In this document: piece by piece, positions 41,615-50,370 of the stretch | How positions within the stretch are numbered: position 1 is the first letter of the stretch | How the letters are laid out: the number at the start of each line of letters is the position of its first letter | Source: an uncultured Eubacteriales bacterium | GTDB taxonomy: Bacteria; Bacillota; Clostridia; Christensenellales; Aristaeellaceae | DNA: 64,000 nt | Direction: 5' to 3' | NCBI GenBank assembly: GCA_944349855.1 | Contig: CALVNS010000010.1 | Span: 1 to 64,000 of the forward strand | Translations under genes and position numbers: made by a program | The notes under the pieces: model-generated | Told to the model about the DNA's origin: nothing | The model's input: only the letters and a program-made list of their open reading frames with translations | Database searches by the model: none

Positions 41615-43515
41615 TGGGCAATCGCAGAGGAGCGCGCGGTCCGCGCCCGAAGGTGGAAAACCCCGGCGTTATCCTCCGGCGCCTGTTCTCCGTGATCCTG
41701 GAGCATTATAAATTCCACTGCCTGTTCGTGCTGCTGCTCATCGTCGCCAGCACGCTGGCCAACGTCATTGGAAATCTCTTTCTCAAGACGCTCATCGACA
41801 GCTATATCACCCCGTTCCTGCACGAGGCCTCGCCCAACTTCGCGCCGCTGCTGCGCGCGCTGCTGCTGATGGCCTGCGTGTACTACCTGGGCGCGGCGGC
41901 CACCTACGGCTACAGCCGCATCATGATCTCCGTGACCCAGGGCACCATGCGCTCCATCCGCGAGGACCTGTTCCGCCACATGGAGAGCCTCCCCATCCGC
42001 TACTTCGACACGCATGCGCACGGCGACATCATGTCCGTGTACACCAACGACATCGACACGCTGCGCCAGCTGATCAGCCAGAGCCTGCCGCAGCTCGTCT
42101 CCTCGGCCATCACCGTCATCAGCGTGTTCATCTCCATGATCGCGCTGAACATCCCGCTCACGCTGATCATGCTCGTGATGGTCGCGCTGATGATCCGCGT
42201 GACGCAGCTGGTCACGCGCAAGTCCGGCAGCTACTTCATCGAGCAGCAGCGCAACCTCGGCGCGGTCAACGGCTACATCGAGGAGATGATGGAGGGCCAG
42301 AAGGTCGTCAAGGTGTTCTGCCATGAGGAGGCGAGCATCGAGCGGTTCAACCAGCTCAACGATGCGCTCTACCAGAGCGCGGACAGCGCCAACCGCTATG
42401 CGAACATCCTTGGCCCGATCAACAACAACCTGGGCCACATCAGCTACGTCGTCACGGCCATCGCGGGCTCGGTGCTGGCCATCTTCGGCGTAGGCGGCTT
42501 CACGCTGGGCGGCCTGGCCGCGTTCCTGCAGTTCAACCGCAGCTTCGTGCAGCCGATCTCCCAGATCAGCCAGCAGATCAACTCCGTCGTCATGGCGTTG
42601 GCCGGCGCGGACCGCATCTTCCGCATGATGGACGCGCCGTCCGAAGAGGATGAGGGCTACGTGGAGCTCGTCAACGCCGAGCGCGATGCAAACGGCGCCA
42701 TCCGCGAGGCCGACCACCGCACGGGCATGTGGGCCTGGAAGCACTTCCACAAGGCCGACGGCACGACCACCTATGTCGAGCAGCGCGGCGACGTCGTGCT
42801 CGATGGCGTGGATTTCGGCTATACCCCGGACAAGATCGTCCTGCACGACATCCAGCTCTACGCGCGTCCCGGCCAGAAGATCGCCTTCGTCGGCGCGACG
42901 GGCGCGGGCAAGACGACGATCACCAACCTGCTCAACCGCTTCTACGACATCGCCGACGGCAAGATCCGCTACGACGGCATCAACATCAACAAGATCCGCA
43001 AGCCCGACCTGCGCCGCTCGCTGGGCATGGTGCTGCAGGACACGCACCTGTTCACCGGCACGGTCGCTGACAACATCCGCTATGGCCGCCTCGACGCCAC
43101 GGACGAGGAGGTCCGCGCGGCGGCCGAGTTGGCGGGCGCTGCGTTCTTCATCGAGCACCTGCCGCAGGGCTATGACACCATGCTCACCGGCGACGGCGCC
43201 AACCTCTCCCAGGGCCAGCGCCAGCTGCTGGCCATCGCCCGCGCGGCCGTGGCCAACCCGCCCGTGCTCATCCTGGACGAGGCCACCAGCTCCATCGACA
43301 CGCGCACCGAGCGCATCGTGCAGGAGGGCATGGACCGGCTGATGAAGGGCCGCACGGTCTTCGTCATCGCGCACCGCCTCTCCACCGTGCGCAACTCCGA
43401 TGCGATCATGGTGCTCGACCAGGGCCGCATCATCGAGCGCGGCACGCACGACCAGCTGATCGCCCAGCGCGGCCGCTACTACCAGCTCTACACCGGCAAG
43501 TTCGAGCTGGACTGA
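41611..43515 (+). CDS. Heterodimeric ABC exporter subunit with consensus ATPase
   Basis: 634 residues. Six membrane helices, then an ATPase with canonical Walker A GATGAGKTT, signature LSQGQRQ (Q for G), Walker B VLILDEATSSID and H-loop IAHRLS. A 60-residue insertion between membrane and ATPase domains (about 345-400, EEDEGYVELVNAERDANGAI) resembles the extended linker of BmrD/TM288. With the previous subunit it makes an asymmetric dimer with one hydrolysing site. Confidence 0.93.
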   Translation: MMGNRRGARGPRPKVENPGVILRRLFSVILEHYKFHCLFVLLLIVASTLANVIGNLFLKTLIDSYITPFLHEASPNFAPLLRALLLMACVYYLGAAATYGYSRIMISVTQGTMRSIREDLFRHMESLPIRYFDTHAHGDIMSVYTNDIDTLRQLISQSLPQLVSSAITVISVFISMIALNIPLTLIMLVMVALMIRVTQLVTRKSGSYFIEQQRNLGAVNGYIEEMMEGQKVVKVFCHEEASIERFNQLNDALYQSADSANRYANILGPINNNLGHISYVVTAIAGSVLAIFGVGGFTLGGLAAFLQFNRSFVQPISQISQQINSVVMALAGADRIFRMMDAPSEEDEGYVELVNAERDANGAIREADHRTGMWAWKHFHKADGTTTYVEQRGDVVLDGVDFGYTPDKIVLHDIQLYARPGQKIAFVGATGAGKTTITNLLNRFYDIADGKIRYDGININKIRKPDLRRSLGMVLQDTHLFTGTVADNIRYGRLDATDEEVRAAAELAGAAFFIEHLPQGYDTMLTGDGANLSQGQRQLLAIARAAVANPPVLILDEATSSIDTRTERIVQEGMDRLMKGRTVFVIAHRLSTVRNSDAIMVLDQGRIIERGTHDQLIAQRGRYYQLYTGKFELD

Positions 43516-43528
43516 CGCCCCCCCAAAG

Positions 43529-43560
43529 GTCCCGACGCCTCGCGCGCCGGGGCTTTTTTT
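43529..43560 (+). terminator. Rho-independent terminator
   Basis: GTCCCGACGC and GCGCCGGGGC pair with one mismatch and one G-T, followed by seven T. It closes the MarR/ABC operon. Confidence 0.8.
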
Positions 43561-43596
43561 GCGCCATGGAGCAGGAATTCGCGCCGCAGAAACGAA

Positions 43597-43606
43597 TGTT
43601 ATAACA
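43597..43606 (+). promoter_or_regulatory. Perfect palindrome upstream of sulfatase
   Basis: TGTTATAACA is an exact 10-bp palindrome, and the following ATAAC repeats one half. It lies 68 bases before the sulfatase start in an otherwise GC-rich gap and may be an operator or overlap a -10 (TATAAC). Confidence 0.4.
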
Positions 43607-43673
43607 TAACTGTCGGCGCGTATGCGCCGCATCCATCCGCACAAAACGGATGGGAGAAAGGACGGTTTTGCTC

Positions 43674-45098
43674 ATGTCCACCTCCAAGCGGCCCAACCTG
43701 CTCTTCGTGTTTGCCGATCAGCTGCGCTACGCGTCCGTCGGCTACACGGGCGGGCGGCCCGGCCTCACGCCTCACATCGACGCGCTGCGCGCGCAGAGCC
43801 TGGACCTGTGCAACGCGGTTTCCGGCCATCCCGTATGCGCACCCTTCCGCGCGTCGCTGTTCACGGGCAAGTACACGACCTCAACCGGTATGGTCATCAA
43901 CGAGATCCGCATCAGCCCCAACCACCGCTGCATCGCGCACGTGCTGGACGAGGGCGGCTATGAGACGGCCTACATCGGCAAGTGGCACCTGTACGCCAAT
44001 GAGCTGGGCAACCACTATGACCCGAAGAACTCGTTCGTGCCCAAGGGGCCGGACCGGCTCGGGTTCGACGGCTTTTTTGCCCACTACGGCTTCCACCACG
44101 AGTACTACGCGCCACATGCCTACTACCACCTGGACACGCCGGAGAAGATCTATCACGACGGCTATGAGCCCGACTGCGTCACCGACATGGCCATCGGCCA
44201 GCTGCGCCGCCTCGCCGCCGGGGACAGGCCCTTCTCGCTCTTTCTCTCCATCGGCACGCCGCACGACCCCTGGACGCCCGACAACGTGCCCGCCCAGTAC
44301 CTGGAGCGCGTGAAGGACATGACGTTCGAGCTGCCGGACAATTACCTGCCGCAGAATGACCCGCATGCGGACAACTGGGCGCGCCTTTCGGATGAAGAGC
44401 GCGCCGAGCTGACCAGTTGGATGCGCTGCTACCACGCCATGGTCGCCAACCTGGACGACAACATCGGCCGCCTGATGCGCGCGGTGGACGAGCTGGGCCT
44501 GGCGGAGGATACGATCGTCATCTTCACATCCGACCACGGCGAGTGCTTCGGCGCGCACGGACGGCGGGCGAAGAACATCTTCTACGAGGAGGCCGTGCGC
44601 GTGCCCTTCCTCATGCGCTGGCCCGGCCGCCTGCAGGCCGGCGGCACGTGCGACGTGTGCCTGAACACGGTGGACATCATGCCCACGCTGCTGTCGATGC
44701 TGGATCTGCCCATCCCGCAGACCGTGGAGGGCAACGACCTGAGCGGCTTCCTCTTCGACGCGCGGCGCACCAGCGAGGACGGCGCGCTGATGATGTGCTG
44801 CGGCCCGACCGCCGCCTGGGGCGACGGGTACGAGTGGCGCGCCTACCGCACCAAGCGCTACACCTACGCCGTCTACCGCGGCGACGGGCAGGAGCTGCTC
44901 TTCGACCACGTGGAGGATCCCCTGCAGCTGCACGACCTGTCCAAGGAGCCCGGCTATGAGAAGCTCAAGGCATCCCTGCGCGAGGCGATGTGGGACAAGA
45001 TGCGCCGGATCAACGACACGTTCGAGGCCAATTCCTACTATCGCGACCACTGGGTGGAGGACCGCATCATCCGCCGCACGGCCACGATGGACAACTAA
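43674..45098 (+). CDS. Cys-type sulfatase (alkaline phosphatase superfamily)
   Basis: 474 residues from ATG 43674. RPNLLFVFADQLRYASVGYT gives the first metal Asp; HPVCAPFRASLFTGKY holds the C-x-P-x-R motif whose Cys becomes formylglycine, which requires a separate maturase (anSME) not present here. YIGKWHL and TPHDPW, then FTSDHGECFGAHG supply the remaining metal and sulfate ligands. No signal peptide, so it would be cytoplasmic, acting on imported sulfated sugars, or could be a choline-sulfatase-like or phosphonate hydrolase relative. No transporter is adjacent. Confidence 0.9.
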   Translation: MSTSKRPNLLFVFADQLRYASVGYTGGRPGLTPHIDALRAQSLDLCNAVSGHPVCAPFRASLFTGKYTTSTGMVINEIRISPNHRCIAHVLDEGGYETAYIGKWHLYANELGNHYDPKNSFVPKGPDRLGFDGFFAHYGFHHEYYAPHAYYHLDTPEKIYHDGYEPDCVTDMAIGQLRRLAAGDRPFSLFLSIGTPHDPWTPDNVPAQYLERVKDMTFELPDNYLPQNDPHADNWARLSDEERAELTSWMRCYHAMVANLDDNIGRLMRAVDELGLAEDTIVIFTSDHGECFGAHGRRAKNIFYEEAVRVPFLMRWPGRLQAGGTCDVCLNTVDIMPTLLSMLDLPIPQTVEGNDLSGFLFDARRTSEDGALMMCCGPTAAWGDGYEWRAYRTKRYTYAVYRGDGQELLFDHVEDPLQLHDLSKEPGYEKLKASLREAMWDKMRRINDTFEANSYYRDHWVEDRIIRRTATMDN

Positions 45099-45139
45099 AA
45101 AAAGCGCGTGCCGGACGGAAACCCGTCCGGCACGCTTCG
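45097..45139. terminator. Bidirectional terminator, sulfatase / SIMPL operon
   Basis: GCGTGCCGGACGG (45106-45118) and CCGTCCGGCACGC (45123-45135) are perfect 13-bp arms; seven T follow on the - strand and TTCGTTT on the + strand. Confidence 0.92.
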
Positions 45140-45145
45140 TTTACA

Positions 45146-45967
45146 TCATCTTGCCTGCACGCGGTAGACCAGCTCGACCTGTGCGCTCACGCTCAGCTCG
45201 CCGCCCTGGATGGCGGTTGCGCCCGCTTCCTCCGCCATGGCCACGGCGTCCGTCGCGTTCATGTACGCGCCCCGCCCGGAGCTGACGCTGATGCCGCCCA
45301 CCTCGCGGATCTCCTCAATGGAGGCGATCTCCATGCCCGCAGCAGCCGCCATCAGCTGCGCCTTGTCCGCGGCCGCCTGCACGGCCTGCTCCAGCGCCTG
45401 GCGGTACAGCTCGCTGCGCGTGCTCACGTCGAACGTGATGCCGTACATCTCGTTCGCGCCCGCGGCGACCGCCTCGTCGATCACCCGATCCAGCAGGGAG
45501 AAGTCCTCCAGGTTGATCGTGACCGTGTTGGACACCTGATAGCCCACGAGCACCGAGCGCCCGGTATCGGCGTCGTACTCCGTCTGCGGGAAGATCGAGT
45601 AATTGCTCGTGCTGATCTTGCTCTCCTCCACGCCCAGCGCCTTCACGGCCTCCACGATGGCGTTCACCTTCGCGTTGGCGGCCGTCTGCGCCTGCGAGAC
45701 CTCCGCCGCCGTCTCATTGACGCCCACGGAGATGCTCGCCCGGTCCGGCGCGGCGGTGATGGCCGCGCTGCCCATCACGGTCAGGGAGCCATCCTGCGCG
45801 GGCGCTGGTTCCTGCCCGGGTTCCGCCTGGGGCGCAACGCCCGGTTCCTGCACGGGCTCCGTCCGCGGCGCATCCGGCGCGGGCTTGGCCGCCTCGGGCG
45901 CCGCCAGGCCCGGCAGCGCCGCGCACAGCAGCAGCAACGTCATGACAATGCAAAGCAGCTTCTTCAT
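45146..45967 (-). CDS. Exported SIMPL-domain protein
   Basis: 273 residues from ATG 45967 (GAAAGGATGG upstream). Signal peptide KKLLCIVMTLLLLCAALPGL, then a Pro/Ala/Glu-rich linker (about 25-60) and a SIMPL (DUF541) domain: GSAAITAAPDRASISVGVNE, SNTVTINLEDFSLLDRVIDE, ARAAELA-type helices. Family members form large homo-oligomers at the envelope; biochemical function is poorly defined. The ATG overlaps the anti-sigma stop (ATGA), so it is the third gene of an ECF regulon operon and may modulate stress sensing. Confidence 0.88.
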   Translation of the reverse strand: MKKLLCIVMTLLLLCAALPGLAAPEAAKPAPDAPRTEPVQEPGVAPQAEPGQEPAPAQDGSLTVMGSAAITAAPDRASISVGVNETAAEVSQAQTAANAKVNAIVEAVKALGVEESKISTSNYSIFPQTEYDADTGRSVLVGYQVSNTVTINLEDFSLLDRVIDEAVAAGANEMYGITFDVSTRSELYRQALEQAVQAAADKAQLMAAAAGMEIASIEEIREVGGISVSSGRGAYMNATDAVAMAEEAGATAIQGGELSVSAQVELVYRVQAR

Positions 45968-46614
45968 TCGGATCCATCCTTTCTTCTGATCTGTTTTCTG
46001 CGGACTTGCCGCACGGCTGCCCATGCGACGAGCGCCGCGGCCAGCGCGCCCAGCGCCCACGGCAGCACCGCGCCGCACACGCGGGCAAGGTCCTCCATGA
46101 ATGCGCGCTGCGACATGCGCGTCTCCACTTCCTCAACGGGCTGTGCGGGCTGCGCGGTCCCCGCGGCCGCTTCCGCCACGTCCTGCTGCGGGAGCGCGCG
46201 CGCCAGCATCAGGCCCGGCTCCTGCACGTCCGGCGCGGCGGACGCCTCGACCCGGACCCCGTCGGGATAGGCGACGGGCAGCATGCCCTCACGCCACAGC
46301 GCCGTGGAGCCCACCAGCAGCACGAGCGCCGCAGCCAGGCCGGCCACCGCGCGCAGCAAGGGCCTGCGCCGCATGCGCTTTTGGCCAAACGCCTCGCGGC
46401 GCACGGCGTCGCGCCAGCCCTGGGAGAATGCCTCCGGCGGCTGCACGCCGTCATCCAGGTGCGCCAGCGCATCCCGCGCATCCTCCCACACGGCGAGCAG
46501 CTGCGCGCAGCGCGGGCACGACGCGGCGTGCAGCCGCAGGGCCTCTTCTTCGTCGGGCGAGAGCTCGCCATCCCAAAGGCGGGAGAGCAGGGAAGCAAAG
46601 GTCTCACAGTTCAC
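45964..46614 (-). CDS. Zinc-finger anti-sigma factor
   Basis: 216 residues. The N-terminal ZAS/zf-HC2 motif has Cys3 and HAASCPRC (His-x3-Cys-x2-Cys, about 28-36) within MNCETFASLLSRLWDGELSP. Two membrane segments: LLRAVAGLAAALVLLVGSTA near 85-105 and VLPWALGALAAALVAWAAVR near 182-202. The exported loop is Ala/Pro/Glu-rich. It overlaps the sigma gene by 11 bases; it should bind and inhibit the upstream-encoded ECF factor. Confidence 0.92.
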   Translation of the reverse strand: MNCETFASLLSRLWDGELSPDEEEALRLHAASCPRCAQLLAVWEDARDALAHLDDGVQPPEAFSQGWRDAVRREAFGQKRMRRRPLLRAVAGLAAALVLLVGSTALWREGMLPVAYPDGVRVEASAAPDVQEPGLMLARALPQQDVAEAAAGTAQPAQPVEEVETRMSQRAFMEDLARVCGAVLPWALGALAAALVAWAAVRQVRRKQIRRKDGSE

Positions 46615-47218
46615 GCTTGCCCGCCTCCTTTCCTACATCCCTTTGGACGCGCCGCGCGCCGAAAAGTTCCGGGCTCTGCATCAGGAATGCGCAGAGCTTT
46701 TCACGCGCCCGGTGGATGCGCGACTTGACCGTGCCGACGCTGACGCCCAGCGCCTGGGCGACATCCTCGTAGCGCTCTCCCTGCACGTCGCGCAGCACCA
46801 GCGCCGCGCGCAGATCCTCCGGCAGGGCGCCGATCCCCTGCGCAAGGCGCTCGTTGCGCGCCTGCGCCATCAGCGCCGCCTCCGGCCCGGCCTCGCCCGA
46901 TGCGGGCGAGAAGCCCTCGTCCACCATCGTCTCCAGCGACTCGTGCGCGCGCAGCTTGCGCTTGCGCAGCGCATCCAGGCATGCGCTGCTCGTCACGCGG
47001 TAGACCCACGTGGCAAAGCTGGCGCGCTCCTCATAGTCCGGCAGCGCGCGCCAGATGCGCAGCATTGCGTCCTGCGCGGCGTCGCGCGCATCCTCCGGGT
47101 CGCCCATCATCCGAAGGGAGAGGGCGTACATCTTTCGCTCGTAGGGCGCGACCAGGCGCTCAAACGCATCCGGATCGCCGCGCCGCGCCCGCGCGAGCAG
47201 TCTGCTTTCCTCCTGCAT
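46604..47218 (-). CDS. ECF-type RNA polymerase sigma factor
   Basis: 204 residues from ATG 47218 (GGAGGG six bases upstream; ATG 47233 precedes the site). Region 2: LLARARRGDPDAFERLVAPY then EDARDAAQDAMLRIWRALPD; region 4: LPEDLRAALVLRDVQGERYE then DVAQALGVSVGTVKSRIHRA. Similar to SigW/RpoE-type factors. The C-terminal 30 residues (FGARRVQRDVGKEAGKREL) extend past the usual end. First gene of a sigma/anti-sigma/SIMPL operon. Confidence 0.94.
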   Translation of the reverse strand: MQEESRLLARARRGDPDAFERLVAPYERKMYALSLRMMGDPEDARDAAQDAMLRIWRALPDYEERASFATWVYRVTSSACLDALRKRKLRAHESLETMVDEGFSPASGEAGPEAALMAQARNERLAQGIGALPEDLRAALVLRDVQGERYEDVAQALGVSVGTVKSRIHRAREKLCAFLMQSPELFGARRVQRDVGKEAGKREL

Positions 47219-47291
47219 GACTCCCTCCACCATTCCATTTTTTTCACTTCACACTACATAACGCGCCGCATGCCCCGCTTCATCCCGGGAT

Positions 47292-47320
47292 TTGCGCGAA
47301 AACCCGGGGTATGCTATAAT
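47292..47320 (+). promoter_or_regulatory. Promoter of the small membrane-protein operon
   Basis: TTGCGC (47292-47297), 17-bp spacer, TATAAT (47315-47320) with TGC before it. It is divergent from the ECF operon and 30 bases from the first ATG. Confidence 0.72.
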
Positions 47321-47349
47321 CGTTACGATCCAGTATAACAGGAGGAACC

Positions 47350-47736
47350 ATGTCCAGACAAGTCCCCGCGTTTCGGTATGCGCTCCTTGCCGCCGCCGGC
47401 ATCCTGCCGTTCCTGGCGCTGCCGCCGCTGTGCGCGCTGCTGCCGGCCCCGGCGCTGCAGGCCGCGACCTTTGCGTTCGTCTATCCGCTGTGCCCCGCGC
47501 TCAGCGCGCTCGTCCCCTTTCGCATGGCCCGACGCGGCGCGCCGCCCATCCTGGCCTGGCCCTGGCCGCTACTGGGCTACCTGCTCCTGCCGCTGCACGG
47601 CATGCGTCCGGAGCTGGCCGTCGGGCTGCTGAGCGCGCTCGTCGCAATCGCAGGCGCGACGCTCGGCGGCGAACTGCGCGCCCGCGACGAAAGGCGGAGC
47701 GCGCGACGCGCCAAGAGGAGGAAGAAAAAGAGATGA
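47350..47736 (+). CDS. Small membrane protein, unknown function
   Basis: 128 residues with about four membrane segments (YALLAAAGILPFLALPPLCA, ALQAATFAFVYPLCPALSAL, ILAWPWPLLGYLLLPLHG, LAVGLLSALVAIAGATLGG) and a very basic tail RARDERRSARRAKRRKKKR. AACAGGAGG precedes the ATG. The stop overlaps the next start (ATGA). I do not recognise a family. Confidence 0.72.
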   Translation: MSRQVPAFRYALLAAAGILPFLALPPLCALLPAPALQAATFAFVYPLCPALSALVPFRMARRGAPPILAWPWPLLGYLLLPLHGMRPELAVGLLSALVAIAGATLGGELRARDERRSARRAKRRKKKR

Positions 47737-48305
47737 AGCTCACCCGCGTCCTGCGCCGCGCGCTGTCGGTCCTCGTGTGGCTACTGCTGGCCGCCGTGTG
47801 CGCCGGCACGTTTTATCTGGTGGCCGTGATGGGCGAACCGCCGCAGACGGCAGACGGAGCCTCGCCAAGCCCCGCTGCGACTCCCCTCCCCACGCCTGCG
47901 CCGCTCGCCGCGCAGGCAGACCTACGCACGCCCGAACAGGCGCAGGCATACTTTCCCGCGCCGCTGCTCACGCTTGCAGGCGAAGCGCCCATGGGCGTGG
48001 CGGCGCAGGACCTGCGCGCGGGCACGACGTCCTGCCGCGTCGTCACACTCACCTACGCACGAGCGGACGGCTCGCAGGTGCGCTGCGTGAGCGCCACGCC
48101 CGCCGCCTACCTGAACACGCTGACGGACGCGGGATTTGCGCCCGCCGCGATGGACGGCGCGCGCCTGCGTGGTCTGGACGCGCTGCGCCTTTCCGGCGGC
48201 GGCGGCAGCGGCGCGCTGGTGGCGCAGGATGGGGACGTCGTCTATCTGTTGCTGGGGCCCGACGACCCGCAGGCGCTCCTGGCGCTGGGCGAGGCGACGT
48301 TCTGA
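47733..48305 (+). CDS. Membrane-anchored exported protein, unknown function
   Basis: 190 residues. One N-terminal membrane segment (ALSVLVWLLLAAVCAGTFYL) acts as signal anchor, then a Pro/Ala/Thr linker (about 40-62) and an exported domain with SCRVVTLTYARADGSQVRCV and GGGGSGALVAQDGDVVYLLL. Two Cys could form a disulfide. Translationally coupled to the preceding small membrane protein. No family recognised. Confidence 0.72.
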   Translation: MKLTRVLRRALSVLVWLLLAAVCAGTFYLVAVMGEPPQTADGASPSPAATPLPTPAPLAAQADLRTPEQAQAYFPAPLLTLAGEAPMGVAAQDLRAGTTSCRVVTLTYARADGSQVRCVSATPAAYLNTLTDAGFAPAAMDGARLRGLDALRLSGGGGSGALVAQDGDVVYLLLGPDDPQALLALGEATF

Positions 48306-48337
48306 GCTCCGCGGCATGCCAAAAAACGCAAAATCCC

Positions 48338-48366
48338 TGTCGCGCGCGCGCCGCGCGTGCTATAAT
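48338..48366 (+). promoter_or_regulatory. Extended -10 promoter of the aminotransferase operon
   Basis: TATAAT (48361-48366) preceded by TGC. The -35 region (TGTCGC at 48338) is weak. The leader is about 27 bases to ATG 48400, with AGGAGG in it. Confidence 0.65.
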
Positions 48367-48399
48367 GGGGGTATCAGCCACAAGACAGGAGGACAAACC

Positions 48400-49284
48400 A
48401 TGCAAAAGAGCATCGCCTTTCTGAACGGCGCGTTCATGCCCATCGAGGAGGCCAAGGTGCCCATTCTCGACCGCGGCTTCTACTTCGGCGACGGCGTGTA
48501 CGACGTCGTCATGGCGTTCAACCACAAGCCCTTTGCGCTGGACGATCACCTCGACCGCTTCGCCTACTCGACGCGGGAGATGGAGCTTTCCTGCCCCTAC
48601 GGCCGCGACGAGCTGGCCCGGCTGATCGCCGAGGGCCTCTCGCAGGTCGAGGGCGACGAGCTGATGGTCTACTTCCAGCTCACGCGCGGCGCGGCCCCGC
48701 GCCGGCACCTGTTCCCGGACAAGGGCACGCCCGGCACGTTCGTGATGACCGTGCGCCCGCATGCCTTCGACGCGCGCCTGTACCGCGAGGGCCTGCGCTC
48801 CAAGCTCTTTGACGACATGCGCTGGGGCCGCTGCGACATCAAGACGCTCAACCTGATCCCCAACACCTACTGCATGCAGAAGGCGGCCGAGGCCGGCTGC
48901 GACGATGCGATCTTCGTCAAGGACGGATATGTGACCGAGTGCGCCTCCTCGACGATGTACATCGTCCAGGGCGGCGTGCTGCGCACGCATCCGTTGACGC
49001 ACGCCATCCTGCCCGGCACGACGCGCAAGCACATCCTCCAGCTCGCGCATGAGCTGTCCATCCCGGTCGAGGAGCGCGCCTTCACCGTCGAGGAGCTGCT
49101 CTCGGCGGACGAGGCGCTGTCCTCCAACGTCGCGCAGCGGCCCACGCCGGTCGTCTCGGTCGACGGGCATGTGATCGCGGACGGCAAGATGGGCCCCGTG
49201 ACGCGCGCGCTGCAGCGCGCCTACCATGCGCGCGTGGTCGCCGCCTGCGGGCCGACGTACTTCGACGCGCACATCGACGGCTAA
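48400..49284 (+). CDS. Class IV aminotransferase, D-amino-acid transaminase type
   Basis: 294 residues. PLP fold type IV: FLNGAFMPIEEAKVPILDRG then FYFGDGVYDVV; the PLP Lys in RCDIKTLNLIPNTYCMQKAA near residue 150; the Glu and cofactor loop in GYVTECASSTMYIV. Layout is closest to D-alanine aminotransferase (Dat), which makes D-Ala/D-Glu for peptidoglycan; branched-chain or 4-amino-4-deoxychorismate variants cannot be excluded. It starts a probable operon with the M42 peptidase 12 bases downstream. Confidence 0.88.
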   Translation: MQKSIAFLNGAFMPIEEAKVPILDRGFYFGDGVYDVVMAFNHKPFALDDHLDRFAYSTREMELSCPYGRDELARLIAEGLSQVEGDELMVYFQLTRGAAPRRHLFPDKGTPGTFVMTVRPHAFDARLYREGLRSKLFDDMRWGRCDIKTLNLIPNTYCMQKAAEAGCDDAIFVKDGYVTECASSTMYIVQGGVLRTHPLTHAILPGTTRKHILQLAHELSIPVEERAFTVEELLSADEALSSNVAQRPTPVVSVDGHVIADGKMGPVTRALQRAYHARVVAACGPTYFDAHIDG

Positions 49285-49296
49285 AGGAGGCAATCC

Positions 49297-50328
49297 ATGG
49301 ATCCAACATACGTTCAGCGGGCGGTGGACGACGCCGTCCGCCTGCTGGAGATCGACAGCCCGACCGGCTACACGCAGGGCGTGACCGGACACCTGCTGGA
49401 CGCGCTGCGCGCAATGGGCTTTGCGCCCGTGCGCACGCGCAAGGGCAGCGTCGTGTGCCCCCTGGGCGGCGAGGGCTCGCCCCTGGCGCTGGCGGCGCAC
49501 GTGGACACCCTGGGCCTGATGGTCCGCCAGATCAAGCCCGACGGCCATCTGCGCTTTGCGCGCGTGGGCGGCCCGTCGCTCAACGCCGTGGAGACGGAGA
49601 ACGTCAGCGTCGTCACGCGCGCCGGGCGGCGCTACACCGGCGTGGTGCAGGCCGACAACGCCTCCACGCACGTCAACCGCGAGCTGGGCGCGCAAAAGCG
49701 CGACGAGGACCACATGGAGATCCTGCTGGACGAGCTGGTCTCCTCCGCGCAGGACGTGCGCGCGCTGGGCATCGACGTGGGCGACTACGTGCTGCTCGAC
49801 CCGCGCGTGCGCGTGACGTCCTCGGGCTTCATCCGCAGCCGCTTCCTGGACGACAAGCTCAGCGCGGGCATGCTGCTCGCATTCGCGCGCGCCGTCGCCG
49901 ACGGCGCCGTGCAGCTAACGCGCAAGACCACGCTGTTCTTCTCCGTCTACGAGGAGGTCGGGCACGGCGCCTCCAGCGGCATCCCGCAGGACACCGAGGA
50001 CCTGCTCGTCGTGGACATGGGCTGCGTGGGCGAGGGCCTCTCCTGCCGCGAGACGCAGGTGTCCATCTGCGCCAAGGACAGCCACGGCCCTTACGACTAC
50101 GCGATGACGGGCGAGCTGGTCGCGCTCGCCCAGGCGCGCGGCATCGACTACGCGCTGGACATCTACCCCGCCTACGGCTCGGACGCCGCCACGGCGCTGG
50201 CCGCCGGGCACGACGTACGCTTTGCGCTGATCGGCGCGGGCGTGTATGCCTCCCACGGCTACGAGCGCAGCCACGTCAAGGGCGTGGAGAATACCCTGCG
50301 CCTGATCGAGGCCTTTGCGGCGCGGTGA
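49297..50328 (+). CDS. M42-family glutamyl/aminopeptidase
   Basis: 343 residues. Metal ligands and catalytic residues of M42 enzymes are visible: LAAHVDTLGLMV (His/Asp), RFLDDKLSAG (bridging Asp), FFSVYEEVGHGASSG (catalytic Glu and ligand Glu), VVDMG (Asp) and YASHGYERSH (His). The CelM/FrvX-type dodecameric di-zinc aminopeptidases act in the cytoplasm on short peptides. AAAGGAGG precedes the ATG. Confidence 0.93.
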   Translation: MDPTYVQRAVDDAVRLLEIDSPTGYTQGVTGHLLDALRAMGFAPVRTRKGSVVCPLGGEGSPLALAAHVDTLGLMVRQIKPDGHLRFARVGGPSLNAVETENVSVVTRAGRRYTGVVQADNASTHVNRELGAQKRDEDHMEILLDELVSSAQDVRALGIDVGDYVLLDPRVRVTSSGFIRSRFLDDKLSAGMLLAFARAVADGAVQLTRKTTLFFSVYEEVGHGASSGIPQDTEDLLVVDMGCVGEGLSCRETQVSICAKDSHGPYDYAMTGELVALAQARGIDYALDIYPAYGSDAATALAAGHDVRFALIGAGVYASHGYERSHVKGVENTLRLIEAFAAR

Positions 50329-50370
50329 TCCGCCCGCTTCATCACATCTTTTTTAAGGAGGATTTTCCCT

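Noticed and set aside
43597..43606. Sulfatase promoter at TATAAC
   Set aside because: No -35 at suitable spacing; only the palindrome is reported, at low confidence.
41542..43644. 700-residue open frame antisense to the second ABC subunit
   Set aside because: Codon-mirror of a real gene; no start signal and no recognisable domain.
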